Source: Mesorhizobium sp. NBSH29
GTDB lineage: Bacteria; Pseudomonadota; Alphaproteobacteria; Rhizobiales; Rhizobiaceae
NCBI RefSeq assembly: GCF_015500055.1
Contig: NZ_CP045492.1
Coordinates: 1,436,501-1,500,500, forward strand
DNA length: 64,000 nucleotides
Direction of reading: 5' to 3'
This document shows positions 19,093 to 28,480 of this stretch, piece after piece. The notes under the pieces were generated by a model that ran no database searches, was not told the origin of the DNA, and saw only the letters and a list, made by a program, of their open reading frames with translations. The first letter of the stretch is position 1, and each line of letters begins with the position of its first letter. The translations under genes were made by a program, and so were the position numbers.

Positions 19093-19677
19093 TTAAAACG
19101 GTTCATTTTGCCAGGTTGCAGATGCATAGAGCAGCATCTTGCTTCCTTTCATTGTGGACAGGCTTTTCTGCATCAGATTTGATATGATCGGCCAACCATA
19201 AAGTACCCGCAGCGTACTTTTGTCAGCGCCTTTGCCGACTTCAAAACCCACTGCCGCTAAATCGATTTCTTGCTCCCGACCGCTCCCTTTCAAAGGTGCT
19301 TTTATCTGGGCGAGTTCTGCAAATGTCGATCGAAGCCGCAAATCAACTGCCAGACCAGGACACCCCTTGGTCACCATCATCTCCAGTTGAACGCAGATTT
19401 TATCGCGTAGTGATGACTGGGTGAGATTGGCCGAGGTCAACTGACCGGTGCGTATCTGGCGGGCCACGTCGTCGGTTGCGTTTGCCATCAGTTGTTGGGC
19501 AGCAAAGGAAATCCCGGTTTCGAGAATGGCAAACAGCAGCATCAAAAAGGGCAGAGCCAGTATGCCGAATTCGATGGCGGTTGAGCCATGCTCATCACGG
19601 CTAAAGCGCGACATAAGCCACGGGCGCCGCCTTTCAGCGCGCTGCCGTGTCCAACTATGCCTGTTTATAATCCACAT
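19093..19677 (-). CDS. TadE-like pseudopilin (first of two)
   Basis: A TadE-family protein of 194 residues. The N-terminal part SRFSRDEHGSTAIEFGILALPFLM contains the class III signal: basic leader, Gly cleavage site, Glu five residues later, then a hydrophobic helix. A periplasmic domain of about 130 residues follows. Start at ATG 19677 (TTGGTGA upstream) or at the internal Met 22 (19614); the latter would give a leader length closer to other TadE proteins. It is processed in other species by the TadV/CpaA peptidase, encoded here at 20852-21370, and is required for pilus assembly. Confidence 0.8.
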   Translation of the reverse strand: MWIINRHSWTRQRAERRRPWLMSRFSRDEHGSTAIEFGILALPFLMLLFAILETGISFAAQQLMANATDDVARQIRTGQLTSANLTQSSLRDKICVQLEMMVTKGCPGLAVDLRLRSTFAELAQIKAPLKGSGREQEIDLAAVGFEVGKGADKSTLRVLYGWPIISNLMQKSLSTMKGSKMLLYASATWQNEPF

Positions 19678-19838
19678 TTGTCACCAAGCCCATGCGATAC
19701 GGAAATGACACTATCCCACATCCGTTTCGTTCCGGTTTGATTGATCCGTAAAAGACCCGGCTAATCCTTTACTGGTGCATAACCATCACGGGCGAACAAC
19801 CAACAACCAAACCGGAAAGCTGATCAGGCTAGAGCAAG

Positions 19839-20252
19839 CTACTGGGCGATTTCGGCGTCGGATTGCCGCTCCGCTTCGCTTTTATAAGACCCCTCGCAGT
19901 AAGGCGTGCACGAGAGAGTCTGAACATTGGCGCGACGATAGACCCGCACGGATCCTGCAGCCTGCCGCACGACAGAAATTTGTGCATCGACAATGGGTGT
20001 GCCGTCGCGATCAAGAGCGACCATATTGGTAATGCCGAAACCTTTGCCGGTCAGCACGATAGTATTGGCGTCCTGGACGGACGCGTCGGCGATCTCGGGG
20101 TTGCCGATGATAATAGTGTCGGCTGCCCGCCCAAGCTTCACGATACGCGCCTGGTTCATAACGACTTCGATCCCCGGCTCCGCGTTGACCAGGTTCACTC
20201 CGCCCAGCACTGACAGTGCGGTCAGAAACATCAATTGAAAGCGGCTGCCCAT
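19839..20252 (-). CDS. Free-standing secretin/CpaC N-terminal domain protein
   Basis: A periplasmic protein of about 137 residues with a signal peptide (FQLMFLTALSVLGGVNLVNA). Its single domain resembles the N-terminal pilus-assembly domain of CpaC secretins: VVMNQARIVKLGRAADTIIIGNPEIADASVQD..., compare VVIDLPADAYDILVANPSVADAV in the cpaC product here. A short tail carries two cysteines (LSCTPYCEG). Start taken at ATG 20252 because GGGTGA lies 6 bases upstream; ATG 20270 is possible. It lies divergent from flp and probably assists or modulates the Tad secretin, which is inference from domain and context. Confidence 0.78.
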   Translation of the reverse strand: MGSRFQLMFLTALSVLGGVNLVNAEPGIEVVMNQARIVKLGRAADTIIIGNPEIADASVQDANTIVLTGKGFGITNMVALDRDGTPIVDAQISVVRQAAGSVRVYRRANVQTLSCTPYCEGSYKSEAERQSDAEIAQ

Positions 20253-20312
20253 TCGCGTCACCCATTTCATCCCGTAGAATTTGTAGGAAAATGAACGATA
20301 TTGGTGAACCAA

Positions 20313-20548
20313 GCGTTAAGTTGGCCAAGTGAAACCAAGGCTCATCCCGATGGTTTCCAGTGAGTATTATAAAGGACGGCGCAAACGCCTCGCGGAAATG
20401 CTCCGATTTTTCGTGAAATAAGAAAGAATTCGGTAAGGCTGTTTCTTAAGCGGAATGAAAGAGCTGCCGCATATTGTGAGCCTATCCGATCGATGCATGC
20501 AAAACAGTCGACGGTTAGCTGTTAACACGAAAGAGTAGGAGCTCTCGC
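20313..20548. promoter_or_regulatory. Divergent promoter region upstream of flp pilin
   Basis: This roughly 240-bp gap separates the leftward secretin-domain gene from the rightward pilin gene and must contain both promoters. It is more AT-rich than its surroundings. A ribosome binding site, GTAGGAG, precedes the pilin start. I did not find a strong palindrome. Confidence 0.5.
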
Positions 20549-20728
20549 ATGACTAAGTTTTTCGCACGTTTCCGCAAAGACGAATCCGGCGCGACTGCCA
20601 TTGAATATGGTCTCATCGCTGCCCTTATCGCACTTGCCATTATGGTTGGTGCCGGCCTTATTGGTGATCAGTTGAAGCTTACCTTCGACAAGATCGCGAC
20701 CGCACTCACAGGTGCCAACGCCAAGTAA
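20549..20728 (+). CDS. pilA: Flp/PilA-type major pilin
   Basis: A 59-residue type IVb pilin, the major subunit of the Tad (Flp) pilus used in surface attachment. The sequence is typical: basic leader MTKFFARFRKDESG, cleavage after Gly, then ATAIEYGLIAALIALAIM with the conserved Glu-Tyr pair, followed by a short tail ending TGANAK. It is preceded by GTAGGAG and followed by a strong terminator, the arrangement of a highly expressed single-gene transcript at the head of a tad locus. The peptidase, secretin, ATPase and platform genes follow. Confidence 0.95.
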   Translation: MTKFFARFRKDESGATAIEYGLIAALIALAIMVGAGLIGDQLKLTFDKIATALTGANAK

Positions 20729-20750
20729 TTCCAGTTCAACTCGGATCGAA

Positions 20751-20775
20751 AAGGTCGCCTCCGGGCGGCCTTTTT
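20751..20775 (+). terminator. Rho-independent terminator after pilin gene
   Basis: The stem GGTCGCC-TCCG-GGCGGCC is followed by TTTTT, 22 bases after the pilin stop. It likely makes the pilin message more abundant than the downstream tad operon, either as a full stop or as a partial attenuator. Confidence 0.88.
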
Positions 20776-20851
20776 CGTTTCTGGCATGGAAATTCATCCT
20801 TGTTTAAAGCCGAATGCGTAAAACTAGGGCATCTCCAATGTCGGGTCGATC

Positions 20852-21370
20852 ATGCTCACGATAGCGATTTTTCTCATTTTCCCTTTGTGCATGGCTTACG
20901 CCGCGGCGACAGACATCCTGTCCATGACGATTGCCAATCTCGTGTCAATTGTCCTTCTGGCAACGTTCCTCCTGGTCGCTCCCTTTACAGGAGCGGAATG
21001 GTCGGTTCTGGCCTTGCATCTGGGCGCGGGTGCCATTCTGCTGATAGCAGGCATGGCACTTTTCGCATTCGGGGTGATGGGGGGCGGAGACGTCAAGTTG
21101 CTTGCATCCACAGCAGTCTGGATCGGCCTTAACCTGCAACTGGTCGAATACCTCGTCAACTCAGCCGTGTTGGGTGGAATTCTCACGGTCGCCATCATCA
21201 TCTACAGAAAGTCACCATTCGCTGGTCGCTACGCCAACAACACGTTTCTCCGGCATTTCGGCGATGAAAGTGCAGGAGTTCCCTACGGCATCGCGTTGGC
21301 AATAGGTGGTTTGATCGCCTACCCTGACACAGTGTTGGGCGCATGGATGATAGAGCGCCTGCAGTTCTAG
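20852..21370 (+). CDS. cpaA: Prepilin peptidase CpaA/TadV
   Basis: An aspartic membrane peptidase that cleaves the leader of Flp pilin and TadE-type pseudopilins. The 172 residues have about five hydrophobic segments. The two catalytic aspartates are in YAAATDILSMTIAN (near residue 21) and in the GxxxD-type motif MGGGDVKLLAS (near 76). The protein is the short type lacking the N-methylation domain, as in other Tad peptidases. It lies between pilA and cpaB, the standard position. Confidence 0.92.
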   Translation: MLTIAIFLIFPLCMAYAAATDILSMTIANLVSIVLLATFLLVAPFTGAEWSVLALHLGAGAILLIAGMALFAFGVMGGGDVKLLASTAVWIGLNLQLVEYLVNSAVLGGILTVAIIIYRKSPFAGRYANNTFLRHFGDESAGVPYGIALAIGGLIAYPDTVLGAWMIERLQF

Positions 21371-21521
21371 GGGTTACAGCGCGCCGCGCCGCCTTGTGTT
21401 CGATACAACCTGCGTAAACCCAAAATTAATCACGAATATAAGCATTGCATTAACCGTAATTTGACGATTGACGCTGCAATCTCCTGCACGGGCTAGGGTT
21501 GGTTCGGAGCAGGGAACCGTT

Positions 21522-22340
21522 ATGGCGGCATCACGACTTATCATTTTGAGCTTTGCAGTGGCTGCAGCCGGCGGTGCCGGTTACATCGCCAAGAATATGG
21601 CAGCGGCCCCACAGCCCGCATCAATCGTCATTCCAGACAAGCCGGCGCTTGCGCTGACCGAAGTTCTTGTCGTCTCGGGCGATATCCCGATGGGTGCAAC
21701 GGTGGATGGCCAATTGAGCTGGCAGGCGTGGCCCGCAGACACAGTAAGCGAAGGCTTCATCACGCGCGATGCGGACGCCGAAGCAATCGAAAAACTCAAG
21801 GGATCCATCGCCCGCGTAGCTATGTACAAGGGTGAACCGCTGCGCAATGCCAAGCTCATCGGAGCAGGACAGAGTTTCATGTCGTCGATTCTCCCATCCG
21901 GGATGAGAGCGGTGGCGACGCGCATTGCCGCCGACACATCCGCAGGTGGCTTTATCCTTCCCAACGATTATGTCGACGTCATCATGACGCGGCGCTCGCA
22001 GTCGGTCACCGCCGGCAGCAGCGGCGAAAGCTTCATCACAGAAACCATCTTGAAGAATATCCGGGTTTTGGCCGTCGATCAGGCGATCCAGGAAGATGAA
22101 GAAGGCGGCAAGGTAAAAGTCGGCGAGACCGCCACACTGGAGCTGACTCCGCAGCAATCCGAGATCATCACGGTCGCCCAGCAGATGGCAGATCGCCTGA
22201 CATTAGCGCTGCGCCCGATTGCTGACGCTCAGGAAACGCCTGCCAGCGACGGCGACTACCTTGTGTCAGGCAATGGTCGCCGCGGCACAGTTCGATTGAT
22301 CAAATCCGGCGAAGTTTCAGAAGTGGGAGCACGGAAATGA
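21522..22340 (+). CDS. cpaB: Flp pilus assembly protein CpaB (RcpC)
   Basis: A periplasmic or inner-membrane-anchored component that cooperates with the CpaC secretin in Tad pilus biogenesis. From ATG 21522 (AGGGA upstream) it has 272 residues; the open frame begins 54 bp earlier. The N-terminus is a membrane anchor/signal (SRLIILSFAVAAAGGAGYIA). It is followed by a SAF-type domain (VVSGDIPMGATVDGQLSWQAWP) and the RcpC domain (RAVATRIAADTSAGGFILPND YVDVIMTRR region). Its stop overlaps the cpaC start by 4 bp (ATGA), indicating coupled translation. Confidence 0.92.
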   Translation: MAASRLIILSFAVAAAGGAGYIAKNMAAAPQPASIVIPDKPALALTEVLVVSGDIPMGATVDGQLSWQAWPADTVSEGFITRDADAEAIEKLKGSIARVAMYKGEPLRNAKLIGAGQSFMSSILPSGMRAVATRIAADTSAGGFILPNDYVDVIMTRRSQSVTAGSSGESFITETILKNIRVLAVDQAIQEDEEGGKVKVGETATLELTPQQSEIITVAQQMADRLTLALRPIADAQETPASDGDYLVSGNGRRGTVRLIKSGEVSEVGARK

Positions 22341-23893
22341 AACCCACGATGAGCAAGATACTGCCATCACGGCAAACGCTGATAGGCCGCTTGCCCGTAG
22401 CATTGGCCATGGTCGGCTTCCTGGCGGTTCCATCCGGAATATTCACAGCCGGCAGTGCAGAGGCGGGCACCACGAAGATCAGCAAGTCAAGCGGCGCACA
22501 GCGCGTCAAGCTTGGATTGAACAAGTCGGTGGTCATCGACCTTCCTGCGGACGCCTATGATATCCTCGTCGCCAATCCGAGTGTTGCCGACGCGGTGACG
22601 CGCTCGGCACGTCGCATCTACCTATTTGGCAAGCAGGTCGGCGAAACCAACATTTTTGTGTTCGGTCCTAATGGCGAGCAAATTGCAAACCTCGATCTGG
22701 CTATCGAACGCGATGTTGCCGGCCTCGAAGACTATCTCGGGCGATTCATCCCTGGATCGGACATCAAGGTTGAGCTGCTGAACGACAACGTGGTTCTGAC
22801 TGGCACCGTCGACACACCGCTTGATGCTTCCCGCGCGGTCCAGCTGGCAAAGGCGTTTGTCACCGGTGGCGAGGCCACGACTGGCCAGTACGCGCAGACT
22901 GCTGCAGGTGGCTCGTCCAACGGCGGAGTTGATATCAACAACCCCGATCAGGACCGCCAACAGAGCGCGATCATCAACATGATCAAGATCATCGGCGAAG
23001 ATCAGGTGACGCTAAAAGTTACAATCGCCGAGATCAGCCGAAATGTTATGAAGCAGCTCAATGTGGGGATGCTCGCAAACGGCTCCAGCAACGGCATCAG
23101 CTGGGGAGCCATCAGCGAAAATCTCGGACCTCTGAATCCGAAGATCGCTACTTCAGGTGTGAACCTCGCGACGTCCGCCCTGTCGGGCTATCTTCAGGCG
23201 ATGGAACAGTCGGGCGTCATGAAAACGTTGGCTGAACCCACCTTGACGGCTGTGTCCGGTGAAAAGGCGACGTTCCGCGTCGGCGGTGAATTCAACCTGC
23301 TGCAGGAAGCGTCTCCTCCTTCCAAAGGCGAGAATGGCGCCGAGGAGCCAGGTGGATATAAATACGCCAAGATCGAATACGGCATTGGCCTCGAGTTTCA
23401 GCCGGTCGTTCTGTCTCCGGGCCGCATCAGCCTTAAAGTTCGGACGCAGGTTTCCGAACCGACAAACGAATCGCCCGGAACCGGCTCGACCGGCAAGGGC
23501 GGCGCTGTGATGTTGCCGTCGATCCGCAGGCGTCTGGCCGACACCACGGTCGAGCTGCCATCAGGCGGGTCGATGATGATCGCTGGTCTCGTTCGGGACG
23601 ATATACGCCAGGTCATCAGTGGGTATCCTGGCCTATCTAAAATCCCCGTCCTGGGAACGCTTTTCCGCAGCCGCGACTTTGTCCGCAACGAAACCGAGCT
23701 CGTCATCATCGTCACGCCATATCTCTCCCGGCCCGTGGCGCGCAATGAACTGGCCAAGCCCGATGATAATTTCAACGCGGCAAGCGACGGTGCCGGGATG
23801 TTCCTCGGCCGCGTCAACCGCGTCTACGGCACGATGCAGACCAACAAACCAAACGGCCGCTACCACGGGGTAGTCGGCTACATCTACAAGTGA
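22337..23893 (+). CDS. cpaC: Outer-membrane secretin CpaC (RcpA)
   Basis: Forms the ring channel through which the Tad pilus crosses the outer membrane. The 518-residue precursor has a signal peptide ending near SAEAGT, an N-terminal pilus-assembly domain (LNKSVVIDLPADAYDILVAN), a BON-like segment (VELLNDNVVLTGTVDTPLDA) and a C-terminal secretin domain with VPSIRRRLADTTVELPSGGS-like beta strands (LPSIRRRLADTTVELPSGG) and ELVIIVTPYLSRPV. GGGAG upstream supports the 22337 start. It sits between cpaB and cpaD, all tightly packed. Confidence 0.93.
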   Translation: MKPTMSKILPSRQTLIGRLPVALAMVGFLAVPSGIFTAGSAEAGTTKISKSSGAQRVKLGLNKSVVIDLPADAYDILVANPSVADAVTRSARRIYLFGKQVGETNIFVFGPNGEQIANLDLAIERDVAGLEDYLGRFIPGSDIKVELLNDNVVLTGTVDTPLDASRAVQLAKAFVTGGEATTGQYAQTAAGGSSNGGVDINNPDQDRQQSAIINMIKIIGEDQVTLKVTIAEISRNVMKQLNVGMLANGSSNGISWGAISENLGPLNPKIATSGVNLATSALSGYLQAMEQSGVMKTLAEPTLTAVSGEKATFRVGGEFNLLQEASPPSKGENGAEEPGGYKYAKIEYGIGLEFQPVVLSPGRISLKVRTQVSEPTNESPGTGSTGKGGAVMLPSIRRRLADTTVELPSGGSMMIAGLVRDDIRQVISGYPGLSKIPVLGTLFRSRDFVRNETELVIIVTPYLSRPVARNELAKPDDNFNAASDGAGMFLGRVNRVYGTMQTNKPNGRYHGVVGYIYK

Positions 23894-23907
23894 CCGAGGG
23901 TGTGGGC

Positions 23908-24609
23908 ATGTCCGATACGATGAAATCCTCAGCCGGCAGAACTGCTCGCTCCGCCTCGCTTCTGGCAATCTTTGCAGTGGTCCTGCTCGCAGGCTGCGCA
24001 AAGCGCGACAGCATCACGGTGGGTTCGGTTCCCGACGACTACCGCACCAACCATCCGATAGTGATTGCCGAGAAAGAAGAAACGCTGGACCTGCCAGTTG
24101 GCATCAGCGATCGCGGCATGACCAAGCCGCAGCAGGTGTCGCTGGAAGGCTTCTTGGCCAACTACGACCGTTCAGCTGCCCCGGTACTACGAATTCTGGT
24201 GCCCGAAGGGTCCGCCAATGCCTCCGCAGCGTCCCATGCTGCGGGCGACTTCGCACGGTTCGCCAAACAAACTGGCGTACCCGCCTCGCGGGTTGCCATC
24301 CTGTCTTATCAGGGCGGCTCGGCGGACACATCGGCTCCAATTCGCGTCGCTTTCTCGGCCATGCGCGCGCAGACAGGCAAATGCGGTCGCTGGCCCGAAG
24401 ACATCGCTAACACCGAAGAAAACAAGCACTACGCCAATTTTGGCTGTTCCTATCAGAACAATCTGGCAGCCCAGATAGCCAACCCGGCCGATCTCCTTGG
24501 CCCCCGCAAACCAAGTCCTATCGATGCAGGGCGTCGGGGTGTCGCCATCGATGGGTACCGCAACGCGCCGTACTACCACGCGGTGCCGGCGCAGGAAGTT
24601 GAGTATTAA
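23908..24609 (+). CDS. cpaD: Pilus assembly lipoprotein CpaD
   Basis: An outer-membrane-associated lipoprotein of the Tad system, thought to help the secretin. I choose ATG 23908 with GAGGGTG upstream (233 residues); a GTG overlapping the cpaC stop is possible. The lipobox is VVLLAGCAKRD. The C-terminal CpaD domain contains KCGRWPEDIANTEENKHYAN and FGCSYQNNLAAQIANPADLL, which are the family hallmark. It lies 14 bp after cpaC and 27 bp before cpaE. Confidence 0.93.
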   Translation: MSDTMKSSAGRTARSASLLAIFAVVLLAGCAKRDSITVGSVPDDYRTNHPIVIAEKEETLDLPVGISDRGMTKPQQVSLEGFLANYDRSAAPVLRILVPEGSANASAASHAAGDFARFAKQTGVPASRVAILSYQGGSADTSAPIRVAFSAMRAQTGKCGRWPEDIANTEENKHYANFGCSYQNNLAAQIANPADLLGPRKPSPIDAGRRGVAIDGYRNAPYYHAVPAQEVEY

Positions 24610-24636
24610 GATGCCGCCGAAGTCGAGGGAATTCAC

Positions 24637-25920
24637 ATGAGCAATCTGGCTTACGAACCCGGCACAGGTGACCAGGAATGGTCGAACACGGACATCGCGC
24701 AAATGAGCGCGCTGCGGCCGATTCCACGGATATCGATCCAGGCCTTCTGCGAAACCGAAAGCGTCGCCAATCCGATCGAACGGGCAGGCGAAGACCGGCG
24801 CATGTCCAAGGCGCATCTCAAGGTGCACATGGGCGGGTTGGCAACCGCGATCGAATTCTACCAAAGCGCGCCGACACCAAATCTGATAATTCTGGAATCG
24901 AGGGCGGAGCCGAAAGAACTCCTTGAATCACTCGGCCAGTTGGCGGAATTCTGCGACCCCACCACAAAGGTGGTGGTAATCGGCCACTACAATGACGTCT
25001 GGCTCTACCGGGAGCTCATCCGCTCTGGCATTTCCGAATATGTCGTAGCCCCAATGTCGATGGCTGACATCGTGGGTGTCATCGCTACGATTTTCGTCGA
25101 TCCCGAAGCTGCACCGATTGGCCGTTCGGTCGCCTTTATAGGTGCCAAAGGCGGGGTAGGGTCCTCGACGATAGCGCATAATCTGGCCTGGAGTATGTCG
25201 ACCTTGTTCGGCTCCGAAGTGCTGGTGGCCGATATGGACCTGCCGTTTGGCACCGCTAATATCAATTTCGATCAGGACCCAGCCCAGGGTATCGCTGAGG
25301 CCGTTTTCGCGCCGGAGCGAATAGATGAAGTCTATCTCGACCGGCTGCTCGCTCAGTGTTCGACCCAGTTGTCCCTGCTGGCAGCGCCTTCCACACTGGA
25401 ACGCGTCTATGATTTCGAGCCCGATGCGTTCGCCCATCTGATCGACACTGCACAGCGCAGTGTTCCGCTTCTGGTGCTCGATGTTCCCCATGCATGGAAT
25501 GGATGGACCAAGAACACGCTGACCCGTGCGGATGAGATTGTCATCACGGCGACGCCCGAACTTGCCAACCTTCGCAACACCAAGAACCTCGTCGACATGC
25601 TGCGCAAGCTTCGGCCCAATGACACCCCGCCAAAGCTGGTCATCAATCAGGTAGGCATTCCGAAGCGACCGGAAATTTCCGCCACCGATTTCGCAGAACC
25701 TCTTGGTATTGAACCGATGGCGATCATCCCCTTTGACCCGCAATTGTTTGGCAATGCCTCCAATAACGGACGCATGATCGGTGAAATGGATGGCAAACAC
25801 GCTGTCGTTCAGATGTTCAACGACATAGCGCATGTGCTGACCGGCCGCAGTGAGACCAAGACCAAGAAGAAATCAGGTCTTGGAGATCTCTTGGGCAGGC
25901 TCAATCGCAAAAAGAAATGA
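24637..25920 (+). CDS. cpaE: Pilus localisation ATPase CpaE (TadZ)
   Basis: A MinD/ParA-like ATPase that localises the Tad machine to the cell pole in other bacteria. The 427-residue protein has an N-terminal receiver-like domain without obvious phosphoacceptor (PNLIILESRAEPKELLESL; VVVIGHYNDVWLYRELIR). A ParA-type domain follows, with deviant Walker A FIGAKGGVGSSTIAHNLAW (near 168) and VLVADMDLPFGTANINFD. The basic C-terminus ends LNRKKK. GAGGGA upstream supports the start. It is followed by cpaF after 23 bp. Confidence 0.92.
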   Translation: MSNLAYEPGTGDQEWSNTDIAQMSALRPIPRISIQAFCETESVANPIERAGEDRRMSKAHLKVHMGGLATAIEFYQSAPTPNLIILESRAEPKELLESLGQLAEFCDPTTKVVVIGHYNDVWLYRELIRSGISEYVVAPMSMADIVGVIATIFVDPEAAPIGRSVAFIGAKGGVGSSTIAHNLAWSMSTLFGSEVLVADMDLPFGTANINFDQDPAQGIAEAVFAPERIDEVYLDRLLAQCSTQLSLLAAPSTLERVYDFEPDAFAHLIDTAQRSVPLLVLDVPHAWNGWTKNTLTRADEIVITATPELANLRNTKNLVDMLRKLRPNDTPPKLVINQVGIPKRPEISATDFAEPLGIEPMAIIPFDPQLFGNASNNGRMIGEMDGKHAVVQMFNDIAHVLTGRSETKTKKKSGLGDLLGRLNRKKK

Positions 25921-25943
25921 CTGGACGCGGGCGGTAATTGAGC

Positions 25944-27449
25944 ATGTTTGGCAAACGAGGCAACGACAGCCGGTCGACCCCGGAATTTCGACCGGCAACG
26001 CCTGCTGTGCCGACTGGCAACAGCGACGTAGCGGTAGAAACAGCACTAGCTCCAAAAGCGCCGGTCGCGACACCACAGGCATCCTCACCCCCGGCAGCGG
26101 CTCGCAAACCGGTGGCCTCACCGCCCCCGTTGGCGCCACAGCCGCGGTCGTCGCAGCGTGAACGCAGCGAGAGCTATTACGATACCAAATCGCAGGTGTT
26201 TTCGGCCCTGATCGACACGATCGATCTGTCGCAACTTGCCAAGCTCGCTCCCGACAATGCCCGCGAAGAAATCCGCGACATCGTCAATGATATTGTAGCC
26301 ATCAAGAATTTTGCCATGACCATCGCCGAGCAGGAAGAACTGCTCGAGGATATCTGCAATGATGTTCTGGGTTACGGGCCGCTGGAGCCGCTGCTCGCCC
26401 GTGACGACATCGCCGACATCATGGTCAACGGCTCGCGGCATGTCTTTATCGAAGTCAACGGCAAGGTCGAGCCGACCGGTATCCGCTTTCGAGACAATCA
26501 GCAATTGCTCAATGTCTGCCAGCGCATCGTCAGCCAGGTCGGCCGTCGCGTCGATGAATCGAGCCCAATCTGCGATGCCCGACTGCCGGATGGATCTCGT
26601 GTTAACGTCATCGCCCCACCGCTTGCCATCGACGGTACGGCGCTCACTATTCGAAAATTCAAGAAGGACAAACTCACTCTCGATCAACTGGTGAGGTTTG
26701 GGGCGATATCGCCGGAAGGTGCCGAAGTTCTCAAGATCATCAGCCGCGTTCGCTGCAACATTGTCATTTCCGGTGGTACCGGCTCGGGCAAAACGACCCT
26801 GCTGAACTGCCTGACCAACTACATTGATCGTGACGAACGCGTTATCACCTGTGAGGATTCGGCCGAGTTGCAACTGCAACAGCCGCATGTCGTGCGCCTT
26901 GAAACCCGCCCGCCAAACCTTGAGGGCGAAGGCGAGATAACCATGCGCGATCTCGTCAAAAATTGCCTGCGTATGCGTCCCGAACGCATCATCGTCGGCG
27001 AAGTGCGCGGACCTGAAGTGTTCGATCTGCTGCAGGCAATGAACACCGGCCATGACGGTTCGATGGGCACCATCCACTCCAACTCGCCGCGCGAATGTCT
27101 GAACCGTATTGAATCGATGATCGCGATGGGCGGTTTCACCCTGCCTCAGAAGACCGTGCGTGAGATTGTCGTGGGCTCAGTCGACGTCATCATCCAGGCT
27201 GCCCGCCTGCGCGATGGCTCGCGCCGCATCACCCACATCACCGAAGTGATCGGCATGGAAGGCGACGTCGTCATCACGCAGGATCTTGTGTTGTACAACA
27301 TCAAGGGCGAGGACGCGGGCGGCAAGCTTATTGGCGAGCATGTCTCTACCGGCATAGCCCGGCCGAAGTTCTGGGACCGTGCCCGATACTATGGTGAAGA
27401 GCAGCGGCTGGCCGCAGCGCTCGAAGCCATGGAGAAGAGCGCCGATTAG
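25944..27449 (+). CDS. cpaF: Tad secretion ATPase CpaF (TadA)
   Basis: A hexameric cytoplasmic ATPase that powers Flp pilus extension and retraction. From ATG 25944 it has 501 residues; the first 80 are a low-complexity Pro/Ala-rich extension. The ATPase core shows Walker [17 protein letters not shown] near residue 275, an Asp box, Walker B region [19 protein letters not shown] and the His box [17 protein letters not shown]. These are the hallmarks of the TadA/VirB11 superfamily. It lies 13 bp before the platform gene tadB. Confidence 0.95.
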   Translation: MFGKRGNDSRSTPEFRPATPAVPTGNSDVAVETALAPKAPVATPQASSPPAAARKPVASPPPLAPQPRSSQRERSESYYDTKSQVFSALIDTIDLSQLAKLAPDNAREEIRDIVNDIVAIKNFAMTIAEQEELLEDICNDVLGYGPLEPLLARDDIADIMVNGSRHVFIEVNGKVEPTGIRFRDNQQLLNVCQRIVSQVGRRVDESSPICDARLPDGSRVNVIAPPLAIDGTALTIRKFKKDKLTLDQLVRFGAISPEGAEVLKIISRVRCNIVISGGTGSGKTTLLNCLTNYIDRDERVITCEDSAELQLQQPHVVRLETRPPNLEGEGEITMRDLVKNCLRMRPERIIVGEVRGPEVFDLLQAMNTGHDGSMGTIHSNSPRECLNRIESMIAMGGFTLPQKTVREIVVGSVDVIIQAARLRDGSRRITHITEVIGMEGDVVITQDLVLYNIKGEDAGGKLIGEHVSTGIARPKFWDRARYYGEEQRLAAALEAMEKSAD

Positions 27450-27462
27450 GCAGGGGATCCAG

Positions 27463-28476
27463 ATGTTTGGCATCGACGCTTCAACATTAGCTTTTATTCT
27501 CCTGGCCGGAGGCAGCGCAGGCGCTGTTGCCTATGCATTTCTGTTCCAGTCGATGGCGCATGAAAAGCAGGCAGGCAAGCGGCTCGCAACAGTAAGGCGG
27601 TCCGACACGGAACGTGCCAACGTAAAGGCATCGCGAGACAAGGTTGCTGAAGTGGCCAAACGCCGAAAAGGTGTTGAAGACACGCTGAAGGAACTGGACA
27701 ACAAGCAAAAGGCGAAAGACCGCAATATTAAGAAGCCGCCGCTCCGCATCCAATTGCGTCAGGCAGGAATGCGCACGACAGTCAGAAGATTTTATATCTA
27801 CTCTGCTATTTCCGGACTGGTGGTGACGTTTCTGGCCTTCGTGTTCGGGGCGCCGCTGATCGTCCTTCCAGGCGCATTGCTCGCAGGATCGGTAGGACTT
27901 CCACGCTGGGTCATCAGCTTTTGGCGGGGCCGCCGCGTCAAAGCATTTCTGGAAGAATTCCCCAACGCACTCGATGTGATCATCCGGGCGGTGAAGTCGG
28001 GTCTTCCACTAAACGACGGTATCAAGCTGATCTCTACCGATTCAGCCGAACCCGTCCGTTCAGAATTCCGGCGGATCGTCGAGGCACAGCAAGTGGGCAT
28101 GTCGATACCGGAAGCCGCGATGCGAATGGGTGAAACCATGCCTTGTCCGGAAGCCGGATTTTTCGGCATCGTTATCCAGATTCAACAACAGGCAGGCGGC
28201 AATCTTGCTGAAGCCTTGGGCAACCTTTCGCGTGTTTTGCGCGACCGCAAGAAGATGAAGGCCAAGATACAGGCGCTCTCCATGGAGGCCAAGGCCTCCG
28301 CCGCCATTATCGGCGCGTTACCATTCCTGGTCGGCTTCCTAGTCTTCCTCACAAGTCCCGCATACATCATGCCCCTGTTCACCACGAGCACGGGAAACAT
28401 GATCCTAGGCTGTTCGCTTGTCTGGATGTCGATGGGCATCATGGTGATGCGCAAGATGATGAATTTCGAGGTCTAG
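27463..28476 (+). CDS. tadB: Tad platform membrane protein TadB
   Basis: An inner-membrane platform protein of the GspF/PilC superfamily that couples the CpaF ATPase to pilin insertion. From ATG 27463 (CAGGGGA upstream) it has 337 residues. It contains an N-terminal membrane helix (STLAFILLAGGSAGAVAYAF), a charged cytoplasmic linker rich in Lys/Arg/Glu, and the T2SSF domain (FLEEFPNALDVIIRAVKSGL). C-terminal membrane helices follow (AAIIGALPFLVGFLVFL; MILGCSLVWMSMGIMVM). It is separated from tadC by only 4 bp. Confidence 0.92.
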   Translation: MFGIDASTLAFILLAGGSAGAVAYAFLFQSMAHEKQAGKRLATVRRSDTERANVKASRDKVAEVAKRRKGVEDTLKELDNKQKAKDRNIKKPPLRIQLRQAGMRTTVRRFYIYSAISGLVVTFLAFVFGAPLIVLPGALLAGSVGLPRWVISFWRGRRVKAFLEEFPNALDVIIRAVKSGLPLNDGIKLISTDSAEPVRSEFRRIVEAQQVGMSIPEAAMRMGETMPCPEAGFFGIVIQIQQQAGGNLAEALGNLSRVLRDRKKMKAKIQALSMEAKASAAIIGALPFLVGFLVFLTSPAYIMPLFTTSTGNMILGCSLVWMSMGIMVMRKMMNFEV

Positions 28477-28480
28477 CACC